DNA of 64,000 nt. Source: Candidatus Bathyarchaeota archaeon (GTDB lineage Archaea; Thermoproteota; Bathyarchaeia; Bathyarchaeales; Bathycorpusculaceae). Positions 10,015-18,860 of this stretch are shown in pieces (position 1 is the stretch's first letter; the number at the start of each line of letters is the position of its first letter). The notes beneath the pieces were generated by a model. The model had not been told where the DNA came from. It worked only from the letters and a program-made list of their open reading frames with translations, and ran no database searches. The position numbers and the translations under genes are program-made. Location: assembly GCA_026014735.1 (NCBI GenBank), contig JAOZHT010000002.1:785881-849880 (forward strand), read 5' to 3'.

Positions 10015-10210
10015 CTATGATTAAGGGGCGTGTTAGCGCTTTAAATCTTTAGTGAATCGCCAATCAATGTGGCTTTGGGGGGCAGATTGCCTGCTTGCCT
10101 AGTCAGAGTCCAGTGTACCCTATGTTCTGATTGACACGGAAAATATTCACCAATCATTGGAGAGGTTTATCTGTTGGCTGCTAAGACTTGGCTTTCTGCA
10201 CGGTTCCGCC

Positions 10211-10220
10211 TTTATATAAG
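10211..10220 (+). promoter_or_regulatory. TATA-like box ahead of a possible small RNA
   Basis: The sequence tttatataag sits in a 306-bp gap and reads on the plus strand. An archaeal TATA box normally lies ~25 bp ahead of the start site. That would put transcription at about 10240, exactly where the folded segment at 10241-10320 begins. No open reading frame follows, so a non-coding transcript is the simplest reading. Confidence 0.4.
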
Positions 10221-10240
10221 GGGAGGGAGGTAGTGGTGGA

Positions 10241-10320
10241 GCAGCAGACGCCCGCAGCTATGTCTCTATAAATAGAGGGGGGGTAGATAGGTGCAAGCAA
10301 CAGAGACAAGCGTCTAACCG
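10241..10320 (+). ncRNA. Candidate structured small RNA
   Basis: Nested complementary arms are visible. AGACGC (10246-10251) pairs with GCGTCT (10310-10315), and inside it TGTCTCT (10261-10267) pairs with AGAGACA (10302-10308). A competing short hairpin, CTCTAT/ATAGAG, lies within the loop, so two alternative folds are possible. A TATA-like box lies ~25 bp upstream on the same strand. The segment runs towards the 3' end of arsM, so it could be antisense to that messenger. No known RNA family is recognised. Confidence 0.35.
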
Positions 10321-11085
10321 TTACTGTTTTGTTGCCTCTATCTTTATGCTTTCAAGGGGCAAACCATTATACTGCAACTCGCTGATTTCCCTGTCTTCCC
10401 CGAGGATGTTAACCTTGAAACCTGCCGCCTTAATCTTAGCCAAGTAATCATCCCTATGCATCGCGCCAGAGACACAGCCGCAGAGCAGCCCCTCATCTTC
10501 AAGCTGCTCATCGCTTAGCTGCCCCAGCAAAACAATGTCGGAAACATACATTCTGCCGCCGCTGCGCAGCACACGATGGGCTTCGCTGAAGACTTTGGCT
10601 TTGTCGGGTGCAAGGTTAATGACGCAGTTGCTGATTATAACATCGATTGAGCCATCTTCAAGGGGCATGTTTTCTATGTCGCCAAGCCGAAACTCGACGT
10701 TTCCGTAGCCATGCTGCTTGGCAAGCCGCCTTGCCTTAACAACCATCGCTTCAGTCATATCTAACCCGATGACCCTGCCTGCTTCCCCGACTTTTCTGGA
10801 AGCCAAGAAGCAGTCAAAGCCTGCGCCGCTGCCCAAATCAAGCACCACATCGCCCTCTCGGAGGCTGCCAAAGGCAGTTGGGTTGCCGCAGCCTAAGCCA
10901 AGATTCGCCTCGGGAACAGCGTTCATTTCTTCATCGCTGTAGCCGATGCTGCCTGAGATTTTCTTCTTGGTTGCCTCGTCAAGCGCGCCGCAGCCGCATT
11001 GGCAACAGGAGTTGCCTGTGTTCACGGCGATTTTTCCGTAGGCATTTTTAACGATTTTCTTCACATCTTTTTCCATATGATTCAT
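10321..11085 (-). CDS. arsM: Arsenite S-adenosylmethionine methyltransferase
   Basis: A 254-residue class I methyltransferase that methylates As(III). The SAM-binding motif [11 protein letters not shown] is at ~81-91, followed by [10 protein letters not shown]. ArsM-specific cysteines are present: the CCQCGC cluster (27-32), GLGCGNP (C66) and LLCGC near residue 180, which together supply the arsenic thiolate ligands known from the family. Its ATG overlaps the acr3 stop (ATGA), so it belongs to the arsR-acr3-arsM operon. Methylation and efflux would act on the same arsenite pool. Confidence 0.92.
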   Translation of the reverse strand: MNHMEKDVKKIVKNAYGKIAVNTGNSCCQCGCGALDEATKKKISGSIGYSDEEMNAVPEANLGLGCGNPTAFGSLREGDVVLDLGSGAGFDCFLASRKVGEAGRVIGLDMTEAMVVKARRLAKQHGYGNVEFRLGDIENMPLEDGSIDVIISNCVINLAPDKAKVFSEAHRVLRSGGRMYVSDIVLLGQLSDEQLEDEGLLCGCVSGAMHRDDYLAKIKAAGFKVNILGEDREISELQYNGLPLESIKIEATKQ

Positions 11086-12140
11086 CTCTTTTGGTTATCG
11101 CTTTGACCATTGGTACCTGACAGCTTTTTGCGCCGTCTTAATGCGATAGATACCAAGGTGAGCATAACAGGAATTTCGATAAGTGGTCCAACCACCGTTG
11201 ACACGGCAACCATGGGCATTGATGCAAAAGCTGTCAGCGCTATCGCAATGGCTAACTCGAAGTTGCGCCCCGTGCTGTGGAATGCCATGGTTGAGGAGTC
11301 CTGGTAATTGTAGCCCATGCGGCGGGTGGTAAAGTATACGACGTTAAAGAGCAGAAAGAAGAACAAAGTGACGGGGATAGCCATCTGCCAGACAATGGAG
11401 GGGTTATCGATGATTACACCACCTCTTAAAGCAAACATGACCACCATCGTTGCCAGCAGCGCCAAGAGCTGTAGCGTGTCAAAGTAGGGTATGAGTTTTT
11501 TGTTGAGCCACTGCTGGGATTTGTGCTTGATAACTTCCCTTCTTGTTATGGCACCCAGCAGCAGAGGCAACCCCAGATAGAGGAGTATGCTTTCGCCAAT
11601 CGTGACTATGTCGATGCTTATGTAAGTGCCCACCAATACGGCGATGAACAGCGGCGTGGCGATTATCTGGATAATGGAGTTCCACGCCATAAGAACAATT
11701 CCCAACGGCCCATTTCCCTTGCAGAGGTCAGTCCAAACAAGCACCATGGCAATACAGGGGGCCACACCCAGCAAAATCAGTCCAGTCCACAGGTACCTTG
11801 CCGTTTGAAGATCAATTAAACCCAAAGAGGGAAAGATGACCTCAAAGAAGAGATAGCCCAAGGCAAAGAGTAGAAAGGGATTTATCAGGTAATTGAAAAA
11901 AACGATAATGGAGGTTTGCTTTGGACTCTTGACGGCCTGCTTGAGCTCGCCGATCTCGATTTTAGTCATGGCTGGATAAATCATAAAGAAAAGACCAATA
12001 GGAATGCCGATTTGAAGGGTTGCACTGAATTCAGGGAAGTATTTGCCTAGTGCAAGCCCAATTACGATGGCTATTGCGATCCAAAGCGCAAGTAGTTTGC
12101 TAACCCAGTTTAGCGTCTCTGGTTTTTCTTCGCAAGCCAT
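11082..12140 (-). CDS. acr3: Arsenite efflux permease, ACR3 family
   Basis: A ~352-residue polytopic membrane protein with about ten hydrophobic helices that exports arsenite. [12 protein letters not shown] carries the conserved ACR3 cysteine, and the helix with [17 protein letters not shown] has the second family signature. I choose the ATG at 12140 ([10 protein letters not shown]) because aaggtga lies just upstream, after the arsR stop. A longer frame reaching 12173 would overlap arsR by 20 bp. It is the middle gene of the arsR-acr3-arsM operon. Antimonite may also be a substrate. Confidence 0.92.
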   Translation of the reverse strand: MACEEKPETLNWVSKLLALWIAIAIVIGLALGKYFPEFSATLQIGIPIGLFFMIYPAMTKIEIGELKQAVKSPKQTSIIVFFNYLINPFLLFALGYLFFEVIFPSLGLIDLQTARYLWTGLILLGVAPCIAMVLVWTDLCKGNGPLGIVLMAWNSIIQIIATPLFIAVLVGTYISIDIVTIGESILLYLGLPLLLGAITRREVIKHKSQQWLNKKLIPYFDTLQLLALLATMVVMFALRGGVIIDNPSIVWQMAIPVTLFFFLLFNVVYFTTRRMGYNYQDSSTMAFHSTGRNFELAIAIALTAFASMPMVAVSTVVGPLIEIPVMLTLVSIALRRRKKLSGTNGQSDNQKR

Positions 12141-12153
12141 TTGGGTCACCTTA

Positions 12154-12477
12154 TCAGCAGAAAGCGTTTTCAAAGGCTTCTTTTGTTAAAGTGTTTACTA
12201 ACTCGCCTGATAATGCATCGACCACTTCAAATATGCGTTGGTCCACGATGGAGTACATTCGTTTTGTCCCATCTTTGCGGCAGCGAATTATGCCAGCGTC
12301 CTTGAGAATTTTTAGGTGGCGGGAGACGAGGGGCTGGATGAGGTTTAGGTGTGGGACGATTTCGCAGACGCATTTTTCGCCGTCGCGTAGGTAGGCGATT
12401 ATTTCTAGCCTGATTGGGTCTGAGAGGGCGTGGAAGACTGTGGATTTGAAGCGGTTTTGGTTATCGATGGTTGACAT
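12154..12477 (-). CDS. arsR: ArsR/SmtB family metalloregulator
   Basis: A 107-residue winged-helix repressor. ALSDPIRLEIIAYL is the family entry helix. GEKCVCEIVPHLNLIQPLVSRHLKILKDAGII contains the CVC metal-binding pair on helix 3 and the recognition helix. A third Cys ends the protein (ENAFC) and may complete an As(III) site. It is the first gene of the leftward ars operon and faces the ferredoxin-arsC pair across a short intergenic region with an inverted repeat. It probably represses both directions until arsenite binds; this is inference from the family and layout. Confidence 0.92.
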   Translation of the reverse strand: MSTIDNQNRFKSTVFHALSDPIRLEIIAYLRDGEKCVCEIVPHLNLIQPLVSRHLKILKDAGIIRCRKDGTKRMYSIVDQRIFEVVDALSGELVNTLTKEAFENAFC

Positions 12478-12498
12478 GAGTTATCAACACAAATTAAC

Positions 12499-12528
12499 TT
12501 CATAACAATATTTAAAAGTTGTTATGAA
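12499..12528. promoter_or_regulatory. Likely ArsR operator enclosing a TATA-like box
   Basis: A perfect inverted repeat with 10-bp arms, TTCATAACAA and TTGTTATGAA, is separated by 10 bp (tatttaaaag). The spacer itself looks like an archaeal TATA box. A repressor on the arms would therefore block TBP. The site lies between arsR (left) and the ferredoxin-arsC pair (right). Confidence 0.7.
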
Positions 12529-12553
12529 CATAATCTTTGCAAGGAGAAAAAAC

Positions 12554-12841
12554 ATGCCAGAAAACACATACCAAGGAATCCCCCGCAACAAAATCCCCTG
12601 GGACCCCAAAATAGACTACACCAAATGCACCACCTGCGGCAAATGCATAGAGTTCTGCCACACGCACGCCTTCAAACTAAAAGAAGTCAACGGCAACAAA
12701 AGAACAGTCGTTAACCCAAACCACTGCGTCGTTTTCTGCCGAGGATGCGAAGATATTTGTCCAGCAGGCGCCATATCTCATCCTAACGAAGAGGTAACTC
12801 GCAAAGTAATAGATAGTTTACGAGGCGAGCAGAAACCATGA
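12554..12841 (+). CDS. Dicluster [4Fe-4S] ferredoxin-like protein
   Basis: A 95-residue protein with two iron-sulfur motifs: CTTCGKCIEFCH (C-x2-C-x2-C-x3-C), and CVVFCRGCEDICP for the second cluster. The start at 12554 is preferred: aaggag lies 7 bp upstream. A longer frame from 12524 would begin inside the ars operator. Its stop overlaps the arsC start as ATGA. That coupling suggests it feeds electrons to ArsC or to another step of arsenate reduction, which is unusual because this ArsC class normally uses thioredoxin. The redox role is inference. Confidence 0.85.
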   Translation: MPENTYQGIPRNKIPWDPKIDYTKCTTCGKCIEFCHTHAFKLKEVNGNKRTVVNPNHCVVFCRGCEDICPAGAISHPNEEVTRKVIDSLRGEQKP

Positions 12842-13329
12842 AGAAACAAAAAATTCTTTTCATCTGCACCCACAATTCTGCTCGGTCACAGATGGCTGAA
12901 GGACTCCTAAGACACATCTATGGAGAAAAATATGAGGTTTTCAGTGCAGGCACAAACCCAACAAAAATTAATCCTTTAGCGATTAAAGCCCTAGCTGAAA
13001 TAGGAATCGACATCTCAAAGCAGCACTCCAAAGGCTTAGAAGAATTCAGCGAAACAGAAATCGATTTAGCAGTCTCCGTTTGCCAAAGCAGCGCCAAAGT
13101 CCTCTGTACACTCTGCTCATCGCCCGTAACAGCCCTGGGTAGGCCACTGATAATTAATGCGAAATTACACAAAACCAAAGATTATTTTGTGAAGGGTTTT
13201 CAAGATCCCTCTGAAGCGGAAGGGTCAGAAGAAGAGCGGCTTTCAGCATTTCGACAGGTACGAGACGAAATCAAGGGGTGGATAATCGCGTTTTTTGCTA
13301 ATCTAAACGTCAACCAACCTGTTCGGTGA
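12838..13329 (+). CDS. arsC: Arsenate reductase, low-molecular-weight phosphatase type
   Basis: A 163-residue protein of the LMW protein-tyrosine phosphatase fold. FICTHNSARSQMAEGLLR is the P-loop with its nucleophilic Cys. A second region, VSVCQSSAKVLCTLC (near residues 80-95), supplies further Cys for the disulfide cascade. FQDPSEAEGSEEERLSAFRQVRDEI contains the general-acid Asp in the usual FxDP position. The protein reduces arsenate to arsenite, which acr3 would then export. It is translationally coupled to the ferredoxin in front of it. Confidence 0.9.
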   Translation: MKKQKILFICTHNSARSQMAEGLLRHIYGEKYEVFSAGTNPTKINPLAIKALAEIGIDISKQHSKGLEEFSETEIDLAVSVCQSSAKVLCTLCSSPVTALGRPLIINAKLHKTKDYFVKGFQDPSEAEGSEEERLSAFRQVRDEIKGWIIAFFANLNVNQPVR

Positions 13330-13354
13330 TAGAAATACACCCATCCTAAGCGGC

Positions 13355-14146
13355 CTATTCCTTTTCTATTTCGATCTTTACGGTCTTTACGTCATCAGTT
13401 CCATGCAGGGATGAGAGCATGCCCAGTATCATGTTTTGAAGGATCATCTGGGGGAAATCCTTCAAGGGGACCTTAACACCGTTTACTTCTATGATGAACT
13501 TCTCTTTTACAGTGAGCGGGCAGCCTTTTGTTTTAGATTTACCGGAAACTATGGCTTTGGCGTTCTCGTAGCATGTAACGTATCCACATTCTCCGACGGG
13601 GTGACAAAATGCACAATTCTTAAGATTAGGCAACATCACAAATGCCTTTTCTTCAACTACGTTGGCGAGTTCTTCTGCTTGACATTCGATATTAAAAAGA
13701 GGAATCTCAAAGGCAGATACCTGTGTTTGATCTTTTGTTTCTGCCACTGAACCGGAAATGGCAATGGCAAGTCCATCTGAAAAAGAAGCGGCTTCCAAAG
13801 CGGTTTTGGCAACAATAATTTTTGCAAAGACTTTCTCCTTATCAAAGCCCTCTAAGAGAACATAATCCATTTCATCTAAGAAAGGAACCAACTCATTCAA
13901 GCATAGTTTCTTTTTAATGAACATGGCCGTCTGAGCAAGCGGTGAGGCAACAACGATTTCTTCACTCGCCGCCCTAAATTCCATAGTTTCCCCAGAACCT
14001 TCAGGAATCCCTAATGCTTCTATGCTCTTCATTTCTTTGATCATAGCCACATGATGGCCTCTGCTCTTGAGAACCGAAACTAACTTTTGGATTACAGCTT
14101 TATTTTCGGAATGATCGCCGCCAACTACCGCTACAAATTTGGGCAT
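13355..14146 (-). CDS. MobB-like P-loop protein with a C-terminal cysteine domain
   Basis: A ~263-residue protein. The first ~155 residues resemble MobB, the GTPase of molybdopterin-guanine dinucleotide synthesis: an opening VAVVGG strand, HHVAMIKEM, and a YVLLEGFDKEK strand. The nucleotide loop is degraded (GDHSENKA instead of GxxxxGK[ST]), so GTP binding is doubtful. Residues ~175-215 hold five or six Cys (CAFCHPVGECGYVTC, then GCPL) that suit an Fe-S or zinc site. The start at 14146 is chosen for the gggag site in front; a longer frame exists. The exact role is unknown; metal-cofactor handling is the best guess. Confidence 0.6.
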   Translation of the reverse strand: MPKFVAVVGGDHSENKAVIQKLVSVLKSRGHHVAMIKEMKSIEALGIPEGSGETMEFRAASEEIVVASPLAQTAMFIKKKLCLNELVPFLDEMDYVLLEGFDKEKVFAKIIVAKTALEAASFSDGLAIAISGSVAETKDQTQVSAFEIPLFNIECQAEELANVVEEKAFVMLPNLKNCAFCHPVGECGYVTCYENAKAIVSGKSKTKGCPLTVKEKFIIEVNGVKVPLKDFPQMILQNMILGMLSSLHGTDDVKTVKIEIEKE

Positions 14147-14234
14147 TATTATCTCCCTTGGCAAACAAAGAGGCGGTAGGGTATTTAAATTTCAAAAATA
14201 GGTCAATTCGGGAAAACGTTGAGGCTGTTTGTAA

Positions 14235-14408
14235 CTACCCAAGAGAGCCACGGATCGCGTCTGCTTTTAACCTTAGAAAATCCAGGGCGTCTTCATAATC
14301 AAGGCAGCTATCGCCAGCCTTTTCAGGATTTGAAAGAGAGCATCGCCCATCCCTGTAGTTGATACATGTTTTCTTGTCGCAGAAAATCGGAGTTAAGGGG
14401 CGCCCACC
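14235..14408 (-). CDS. Possible small cysteine-rich protein
   Basis: A frame of ~57 codons without ATG, GTG or TTG at its start, lying between the MobB-like gene and a membrane protein. It encodes PIFCDKKTCINYRDGRC followed by ...GDSCLDYEDALDFLRLKADAIRG, with four spaced Cys and an amphipathic tail. That looks protein-like rather than random. An ATT at 14387 may be the start, or the gene may be decayed. It could be a small metal-binding protein. No family recognised. Confidence 0.35.
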   Translation of the reverse strand, partial: GGRPLTPIFCDKKTCINYRDGRCSLSNPEKAGDSCLDYEDALDFLRLKADAIRGSLG

Positions 14409-14419
14409 TCAAAGGGGGA

Positions 14420-15040
14420 TTAGGGGATTTTTGGTTGTTTCTGTGTGCCCATGCCGTACCAGAAGAAAACCTTCACCACTATAGCCGTTAAGACTGCGGC
14501 GAGGATTCTAGCGAGAACTGTCAATGCAAAGCCAGTGATTCCGGTGACGACGTTGGCTGGTGACATCTGGAATATGGTGAAGAGCACTATGCCGCCGACT
14601 GCTGCTGCAATGGTGCCTGCGATGAGGATTCTTTTGAAGTCATCCGAGCGCTTGTTGAGGGCGCCTGCCATGTAACCGATTAGCATTGGGCTTAGGATGT
14701 AGGCTATCAGGACTGTGCCGGAGCCAGCCGCGCCATGGAAGCTGCCGGACCAATAAAGCGCATAGAAGGTGCCCATCAGAAACCCTGAGGCGCCGCCTGC
14801 CCATTGATTCCAAAGCAACCCAAGCGCTAAGGGCACCCCTACAATTACGGTAAGTTCAGTTATCTCCATTGTGAGGCCGAGGACTATGCCGGGTTCTCCG
14901 CCGATTAGGGATTGGAGTTTTGAAATCAATACGATAACGAATACGGCGACGACGGGTAGGATTACTCCGAAGATGAGGTCGTTTTTTGTCCATTTTTTCC
15001 AGTTAAGGCTCACATGGGGCACCTGCAAGATATCTATCAT
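14420..15040 (-). CDS. Polytopic membrane protein, unknown
   Basis: A 206-residue protein with five or six hydrophobic segments, beginning at about residue 20 and ending near 198, rich in Gly and Ala. A cytoplasmic loop NKRSDDFKR lies between helices. No transporter or enzyme signature is recognisable. It starts on ATG and has an AT-rich upstream region (aaatatatataaatt, a likely TATA box). It is a lone gene. Confidence 0.65.
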   Translation of the reverse strand: MIDILQVPHVSLNWKKWTKNDLIFGVILPVVAVFVIVLISKLQSLIGGEPGIVLGLTMEITELTVIVGVPLALGLLWNQWAGGASGFLMGTFYALYWSGSFHGAAGSGTVLIAYILSPMLIGYMAGALNKRSDDFKRILIAGTIAAAVGGIVLFTIFQMSPANVVTGITGFALTVLARILAAVLTAIVVKVFFWYGMGTQKQPKIP

Positions 15041-15255
15041 TCCATAAATATATATAAATTTTGTTATATAGTCTCTACCGTGTCAAACAACTGAACTCAA
15101 GACCTGGCAAGAAGAAAACAATGCAAAGTTTCGGTTTTTAAAAAACAAACTGAGCCGCAGGGCGACAGAATTCAGGCAAAGCGGGGTTAAACCTCTTTTT
15201 TAAGCACAGCAGATATAAGGAAGTCCACCAATATTTCGGCAAAGAAGTGTCAGTC

Positions 15256-15435
15256 ATGTCAGAGAAGTTGTCATTAGTCACATGTACAAGCTGCGGAAAA
15301 CCGATTCCACCGGGCAGCGAATCCACAAAGTTCCTGTGCCCCAACTGCGGCGAAATCCAGATTAAACGCGACGGCAAATGCCGAAAGTTCGGTCGGCTCT
15401 ACCGATGCCCCAAATGCGGGTTCCAAGGACCATAA
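15256..15435 (+). CDS. Small zinc-ribbon protein (HVO_2753-like)
   Basis: A 59-residue protein with four CxxC knuckles (CTSCGKPIPPG, CPNCGEIQIKRDGKC, CPKCGFQG). This repeated ribbon pattern is known in small archaeal proteins of the HVO_2753 type. The start at 15256 is chosen; a GTG nine bases upstream is also open. It is followed 12 bp later by the aEF1-beta gene, and the two are often neighbours in archaea, suggesting a translation-linked role (inference). Confidence 0.8.
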   Translation: MSEKLSLVTCTSCGKPIPPGSESTKFLCPNCGEIQIKRDGKCRKFGRLYRCPKCGFQGP

Positions 15436-15447
15436 GAGGCAAAAAAC

Positions 15448-15726
15448 ATGGGCGCAATTCTGGTAGTCTACAAGGTTTTCCCCGAAGACATAGTTGAGGA
15501 CTTTGAGCCCCTTAAAGAAAAAATCAAAGCCATAATCCCTGAGCATAGCTCAGTTGAAGGCTGGGGAACAGAAGACGTTGCATTCGGCCTTAAAGCGCTC
15601 CTGGTTCAGCTTCGTTTTCCCGAAGACAAAATGGGCTTAGTCGATGAATTCGAAACTGCCCTAAGCAAAATCCCCGGGGTCAGCCAAGCTCAGAGCTTCA
15701 ACATCCGCAGGACAAGCCGAGACTAA
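15448..15726 (+). CDS. Elongation factor 1-beta (aEF1B)
   Basis: A 92-residue protein, the usual size of the archaeal guanine-nucleotide exchange factor for EF-1-alpha. It opens with MGAILVVYKVFPED and has VEGWGTEDVAFGLKALLVQL and the FETALSKIPGVSQAQ helix-strand of the ferredoxin-like fold. It resets aEF1A from GDP to GTP during translation. It follows the small zinc ribbon by 12 bp, probably as one operon, and ends before the cdc48 promoter. Confidence 0.93.
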   Translation: MGAILVVYKVFPEDIVEDFEPLKEKIKAIIPEHSSVEGWGTEDVAFGLKALLVQLRFPEDKMGLVDEFETALSKIPGVSQAQSFNIRRTSRD

Positions 15727-15800
15727 ACAGGTTTTTATACAAAAACCACCATTTTCTTCTTAAGCAAGCATCTGAAGGTTTCTGGTGCTACGCTTTAAAG

Positions 15801-15808
15801 TTTATATA
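15801..15808 (+). promoter_or_regulatory. TATA box of the cdc48 gene
   Basis: tttatata lies 63 bp before the cdc48 ATG. With the usual 25-bp spacing the start site is near 15835, giving a ~35-base leader. The ctttaaag stretch just in front could serve as the BRE. The call is by position and composition. Confidence 0.5.
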
Positions 15809-15870
15809 CAATAAATCGCCATTCTCAAACACATACCCTCGAGTAACACAATTATCTGGAGAAAAATTCT

Positions 15871-18075
15871 ATGAGTGAAGTTCAACTGCGCGTCGGAGAC
15901 GCACGGCAAAGAGATGTCGGCAGAGGAATCGCCCGCATCGACCAACGCACCATGCAGAAATTAGGCATCAGCGCTGGAGACGTAATTGAAATCATAAACA
16001 AACGCACCACAAGCGCTATTGCTTGGCCAGCATACAGCGAAGACCAGAACCGGGACATCATCCGCATCGACGGGTTCACCCGTAAGAACAGCGGCGTAGC
16101 CATTAACGAGTACGTGGTGGTTCGCCCCGCTAAAGTGAAAACTGCCATGTCGTTGACGCTTGCGCCGGTGGATATGCGCCTTAACGTGGATGAGGACTTC
16201 ACCAACTTCGTCAAGAACCGCCTAATGGAACGCACCCTAGTAGAGGGCGACACCACATTGGTTATGATGCTGGGACATGCCATCCCCTTCACGGTTTCCA
16301 AAACGCGGCCGCATGGCATCATCAAAGTCACAACTGAAACCCGCCTCACCATCCTCAACGAACCCGCCCCCGAAGGTAAAGGGTTACCCCGCACAACCTA
16401 CGAGGACATCGGTGGACTCCACGAGGAAATCCAGCGGGTCCGAGAAATGGTTGAGCTACCGCTTCGCCACCCCGAACTTTTCCAGCGACTCGGGATTGAG
16501 CCACCAAAGGGTGTGCTGCTGCATGGTCCGCCGGGCTGCGGCAAAACGTTGCTGGCAAGGGCAGTGGCTAACGAATCCGAAGCCAACTTCTACAGCATCA
16601 ACGGCCCGGAAATCATGAGCAAATTCTACGGCGAATCCGAAGCGAGGCTACGCGAGATATTCCAGCAGGCCCAGCAGAACGCGCCCAGCATAATCTTCGT
16701 GGATGAACTCGATGCAATTGCTCCGAAACGGGAGGAAGTCACCGGTGAAGTTGAAAGACGCGTCGTCGCGCAGCTTTTAGCCTTGATGGATGGACTTTCA
16801 GGCAGAGGCAACGTTATCGTTATAGGCGCAACTAACCGCCCCGGAGCACTTGACCCCGCGCTACGTAGACCAGGCCGCTTTGACCGCGAAATAGAAATCA
16901 GTGTACCTGACAAAAAAGGGCGATATGAAGTCCTGCAAATACACACCCGCGGCATGCCGCTTCACGGCGTTGACGTCCCTGAAGAACAAAAAACAGGACA
17001 AGACGTTGACCTAAAGAAACTTGCAGGCATGACGCATGGCTACACTGGCGCCGACCTCTCCGCGCTGAGCAGAGAAACCGCCATGAAGGCGCTGCGCAGA
17101 TATCTGCCCCAGATTAACCTTGAGGAAGAACGTATACCCCCCGCGGTGCTTGAAAAGATGGAGGTCACCATGGATGATTTCGTGGGCGCCTACAAGGAAG
17201 TAACTCCGACGGCTATGCGTGAAGTCTACATTGAAGTCTCCACCGTGCACTGGGATGATGCAGGCGGATTAGATGATGTTAAGCAGCACCTCAAAGAAGC
17301 CGTGGAGTGGCCACTTAAAAACCCCGAGATGTTCACTCGCCTAGGCATCCGTCCGCCAAAAGGCATCTTGATGTATGGTCCGCCGGGCTGCGGCAAAACG
17401 CTGCTGGCAAGGGCAGTTGCAACGGAAAGCGAAGCCAACTTTATCTCCATTAAAGGCCCTGAAGTGTTCAGTAAATGGGTCGGTGAATCCGAAAAAGCAA
17501 TCCGCGAAGTCTTCCGTAAAGCCCGCATGGCAGCGCCCGCAGTGATATTCCTCGATGAAATCGATTCGCTGACTCCTCGACGCGGCATGGGTATGAGTGA
17601 CAGTGGCGTCTCTGAACGCGTCATCAGCCAACTTCTCACCGAGATGGACGGGATAACGACCCTTCAAGACATCGTGGTTATCGCAGCTACCAATCGCCCC
17701 GACATGGTTGACTCCGCGGTTATCCGCCCCGGACGCTTCGACCGCCTCATATATGTGCCTGAACCAGACGATAAAAGCCGACTGCAGATCTTTAAAATCT
17801 ACACCAAAGGCATGCCTATCAATCCCGACGTGGACGTAAACCAGCTTGCAATGATGACAAAGTACTACAGTGGCGCAGACATCGAATCGCTGTGCCGCGA
17901 AGCCGCCATGCATAGTCTTCGCCACGACGTGAACGCCCGAGAAGTCCACATGAAGGATTTCCAAGATGCCATGAAGGAGATGGGCCCCTCGATTACGCCG
18001 GATATGGAGAAGTGGTATAAGAGCTTCATGCAGCAAATCCGACAAGTACAAAAGCCAGCAACCCCAGTTGCATAA
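15871..18075 (+). CDS. cdc48: Two-ring AAA+ ATPase Cdc48/VAT
   Basis: A 734-residue hexameric unfoldase of the archaeal VAT/Cdc48/p97 family, which extracts and unfolds proteins for degradation. The N domain (~1-180) comes first. D1 has Walker A GPPGCGKT (~220), FVDELDA as Walker B and the arginine-finger helix GRFDRE. D2 repeats it, with GPPGCGKT (~504), IFLDEIDS and GRFDRLIY. The D1 Walker B reads VDELD. The length is normal. It is followed by a tiny winged-helix gene only 16 bp downstream. Confidence 0.96.
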   Translation: MSEVQLRVGDARQRDVGRGIARIDQRTMQKLGISAGDVIEIINKRTTSAIAWPAYSEDQNRDIIRIDGFTRKNSGVAINEYVVVRPAKVKTAMSLTLAPVDMRLNVDEDFTNFVKNRLMERTLVEGDTTLVMMLGHAIPFTVSKTRPHGIIKVTTETRLTILNEPAPEGKGLPRTTYEDIGGLHEEIQRVREMVELPLRHPELFQRLGIEPPKGVLLHGPPGCGKTLLARAVANESEANFYSINGPEIMSKFYGESEARLREIFQQAQQNAPSIIFVDELDAIAPKREEVTGEVERRVVAQLLALMDGLSGRGNVIVIGATNRPGALDPALRRPGRFDREIEISVPDKKGRYEVLQIHTRGMPLHGVDVPEEQKTGQDVDLKKLAGMTHGYTGADLSALSRETAMKALRRYLPQINLEEERIPPAVLEKMEVTMDDFVGAYKEVTPTAMREVYIEVSTVHWDDAGGLDDVKQHLKEAVEWPLKNPEMFTRLGIRPPKGILMYGPPGCGKTLLARAVATESEANFISIKGPEVFSKWVGESEKAIREVFRKARMAAPAVIFLDEIDSLTPRRGMGMSDSGVSERVISQLLTEMDGITTLQDIVVIAATNRPDMVDSAVIRPGRFDRLIYVPEPDDKSRLQIFKIYTKGMPINPDVDVNQLAMMTKYYSGADIESLCREAAMHSLRHDVNAREVHMKDFQDAMKEMGPSITPDMEKWYKSFMQQIRQVQKPATPVA

Positions 18076-18091
18076 CAGAAGTGACCGCTTG

Positions 18092-18322
18092 ATGCCACAG
18101 ATGAAAACATGGAAAACCCGCCCAGCATTCTCCTATATACTGGAGGTTCTCCAGAAAAAAGGAGACATGACCGACGACGACCTCTACGAGCAAATCAAAG
18201 ACGAATACGAGGACCTGGGCTTTAAGGACTTCAACGAGTTACTTATGGACTTGGAAGTCAGCGGTAAAGTCCGCACTTCCTCGATGGCGCGGGGCAAACG
18301 CAGAGTAGAACTGGTCCAGTAA
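18092..18322 (+). CDS. Small winged-helix-like protein downstream of cdc48
   Basis: A 76-residue protein, MPQMKTWKTRPAFSYILEVLQ..., with helices DMTDDDLYEQIKDEY and FNELLMDLEVSGKVRTSSMARGKRRVELV that read as a winged helix with a basic wing. The start at 18092 is chosen. An in-frame ATG upstream at 18068 would overlap the cdc48 stop by 8 bp. It may bind DNA or act as a Cdc48 adaptor; neither can be seen from the sequence. Confidence 0.65.
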   Translation: MPQMKTWKTRPAFSYILEVLQKKGDMTDDDLYEQIKDEYEDLGFKDFNELLMDLEVSGKVRTSSMARGKRRVELVQ

Positions 18323-18473
18323 AGGGCAAACCCCTTCCTGTTTTTGCGGCTCCAACTGATTGCCTTTTCTTTGGGGGCTATTTTTCTTTCTTTTGGTGGC
18401 CATGACCCAGATATGAAGATGTGCATAGAAGATACTGCTTCAGTTGAGGTTTGAAAAGCAGGCGGAGGTGAGT

Positions 18474-18550
18474 TGGAGCCTTCGGCGGGATTTGGACCCG
18501 CGACCATTACCTTACCAAGGTAACGCCCCACCGGGCTAGGCTACGAAGGC
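18474..18550 (-). tRNA. tRNA-Thr (anticodon GGT)
   Basis: Read on the minus strand, GCCTTCG pairs with CGAAGGC as the acceptor stem. The anticodon arm TTACC-TTGGTAA-GGTAA gives GGT, which decodes ACC/ACU threonine. The T arm is GCGGG-TCCAAAT-CCCGC. A T discriminator and an encoded CCA close the gene at 18474. No intron is seen. Confidence 0.92.
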
Positions 18551-18716
18551 GAATTATGTCTCTGCCCCCAACACAAATGCGATAATAAATAAAATGCTTG
18601 CGGTCAACATGCCTCATCTCAACGGCAAAACAATCAGATATAGGCTTTAAACCGCGGGTTGGGGCGGCAAATAAATATTAAAGGAGGCAGAACTATCTCC
18701 ATACGCGCATACAAGT

Positions 18717-18804
18717 GCAGGGGTCTCCAAGCCAGGTCAACGGAGTAGGGCTTAGGACCCTATCGCGTAGGCGTTCGTGGGTTCGAATCCCACCCCCTGC
18801 ACCA
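18717..18804 (+). tRNA. tRNA-Leu (anticodon TAG); provirus integration target
   Basis: Acceptor GCAGGGG pairs with CCCCTGC, the anticodon arm TAGGG-CTTAGGA-CCCTA gives TAG, and a long variable arm (~15 nt) marks a class II tRNA, hence leucine. The T arm is GTGGG-TTCGAAT-CCCAC and CCA is encoded. Its last 21 bases form part of a 22-bp copy found again at 54266-54287. The provirus sits between the two, so the 3' end of this gene is the attachment site and the gene stays whole. Confidence 0.95.
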
Positions 18805-18805
18805 T
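18784..18805 (+). repeat. Left attachment core (attL)
   Basis: A 22-bp stretch running from cgaatccc to gcaccat, identical to 54266-54287. It lies at the 3' end of tRNA-Leu. Bases further upstream are only partly shared (gt[t/c]cg). Confidence 0.9.
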
Positions 18806-18860
18806 AATGTTGAAAATAGAAGGGGGTTTGTCCAAATGGCGATAACCCTAGAAAACAACA

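Noticed and set aside
12524..12553. Longer N-terminus for the ferredoxin
   Set aside because: This start lies in the ArsR operator, and a good ribosome site precedes the ATG at 12554.
17341..18051. 236-codon minus-strand open frame opposite cdc48
   Set aside because: It is fully antisense to the well-conserved D2 domain of Cdc48 and reads as low-quality histidine-rich sequence.
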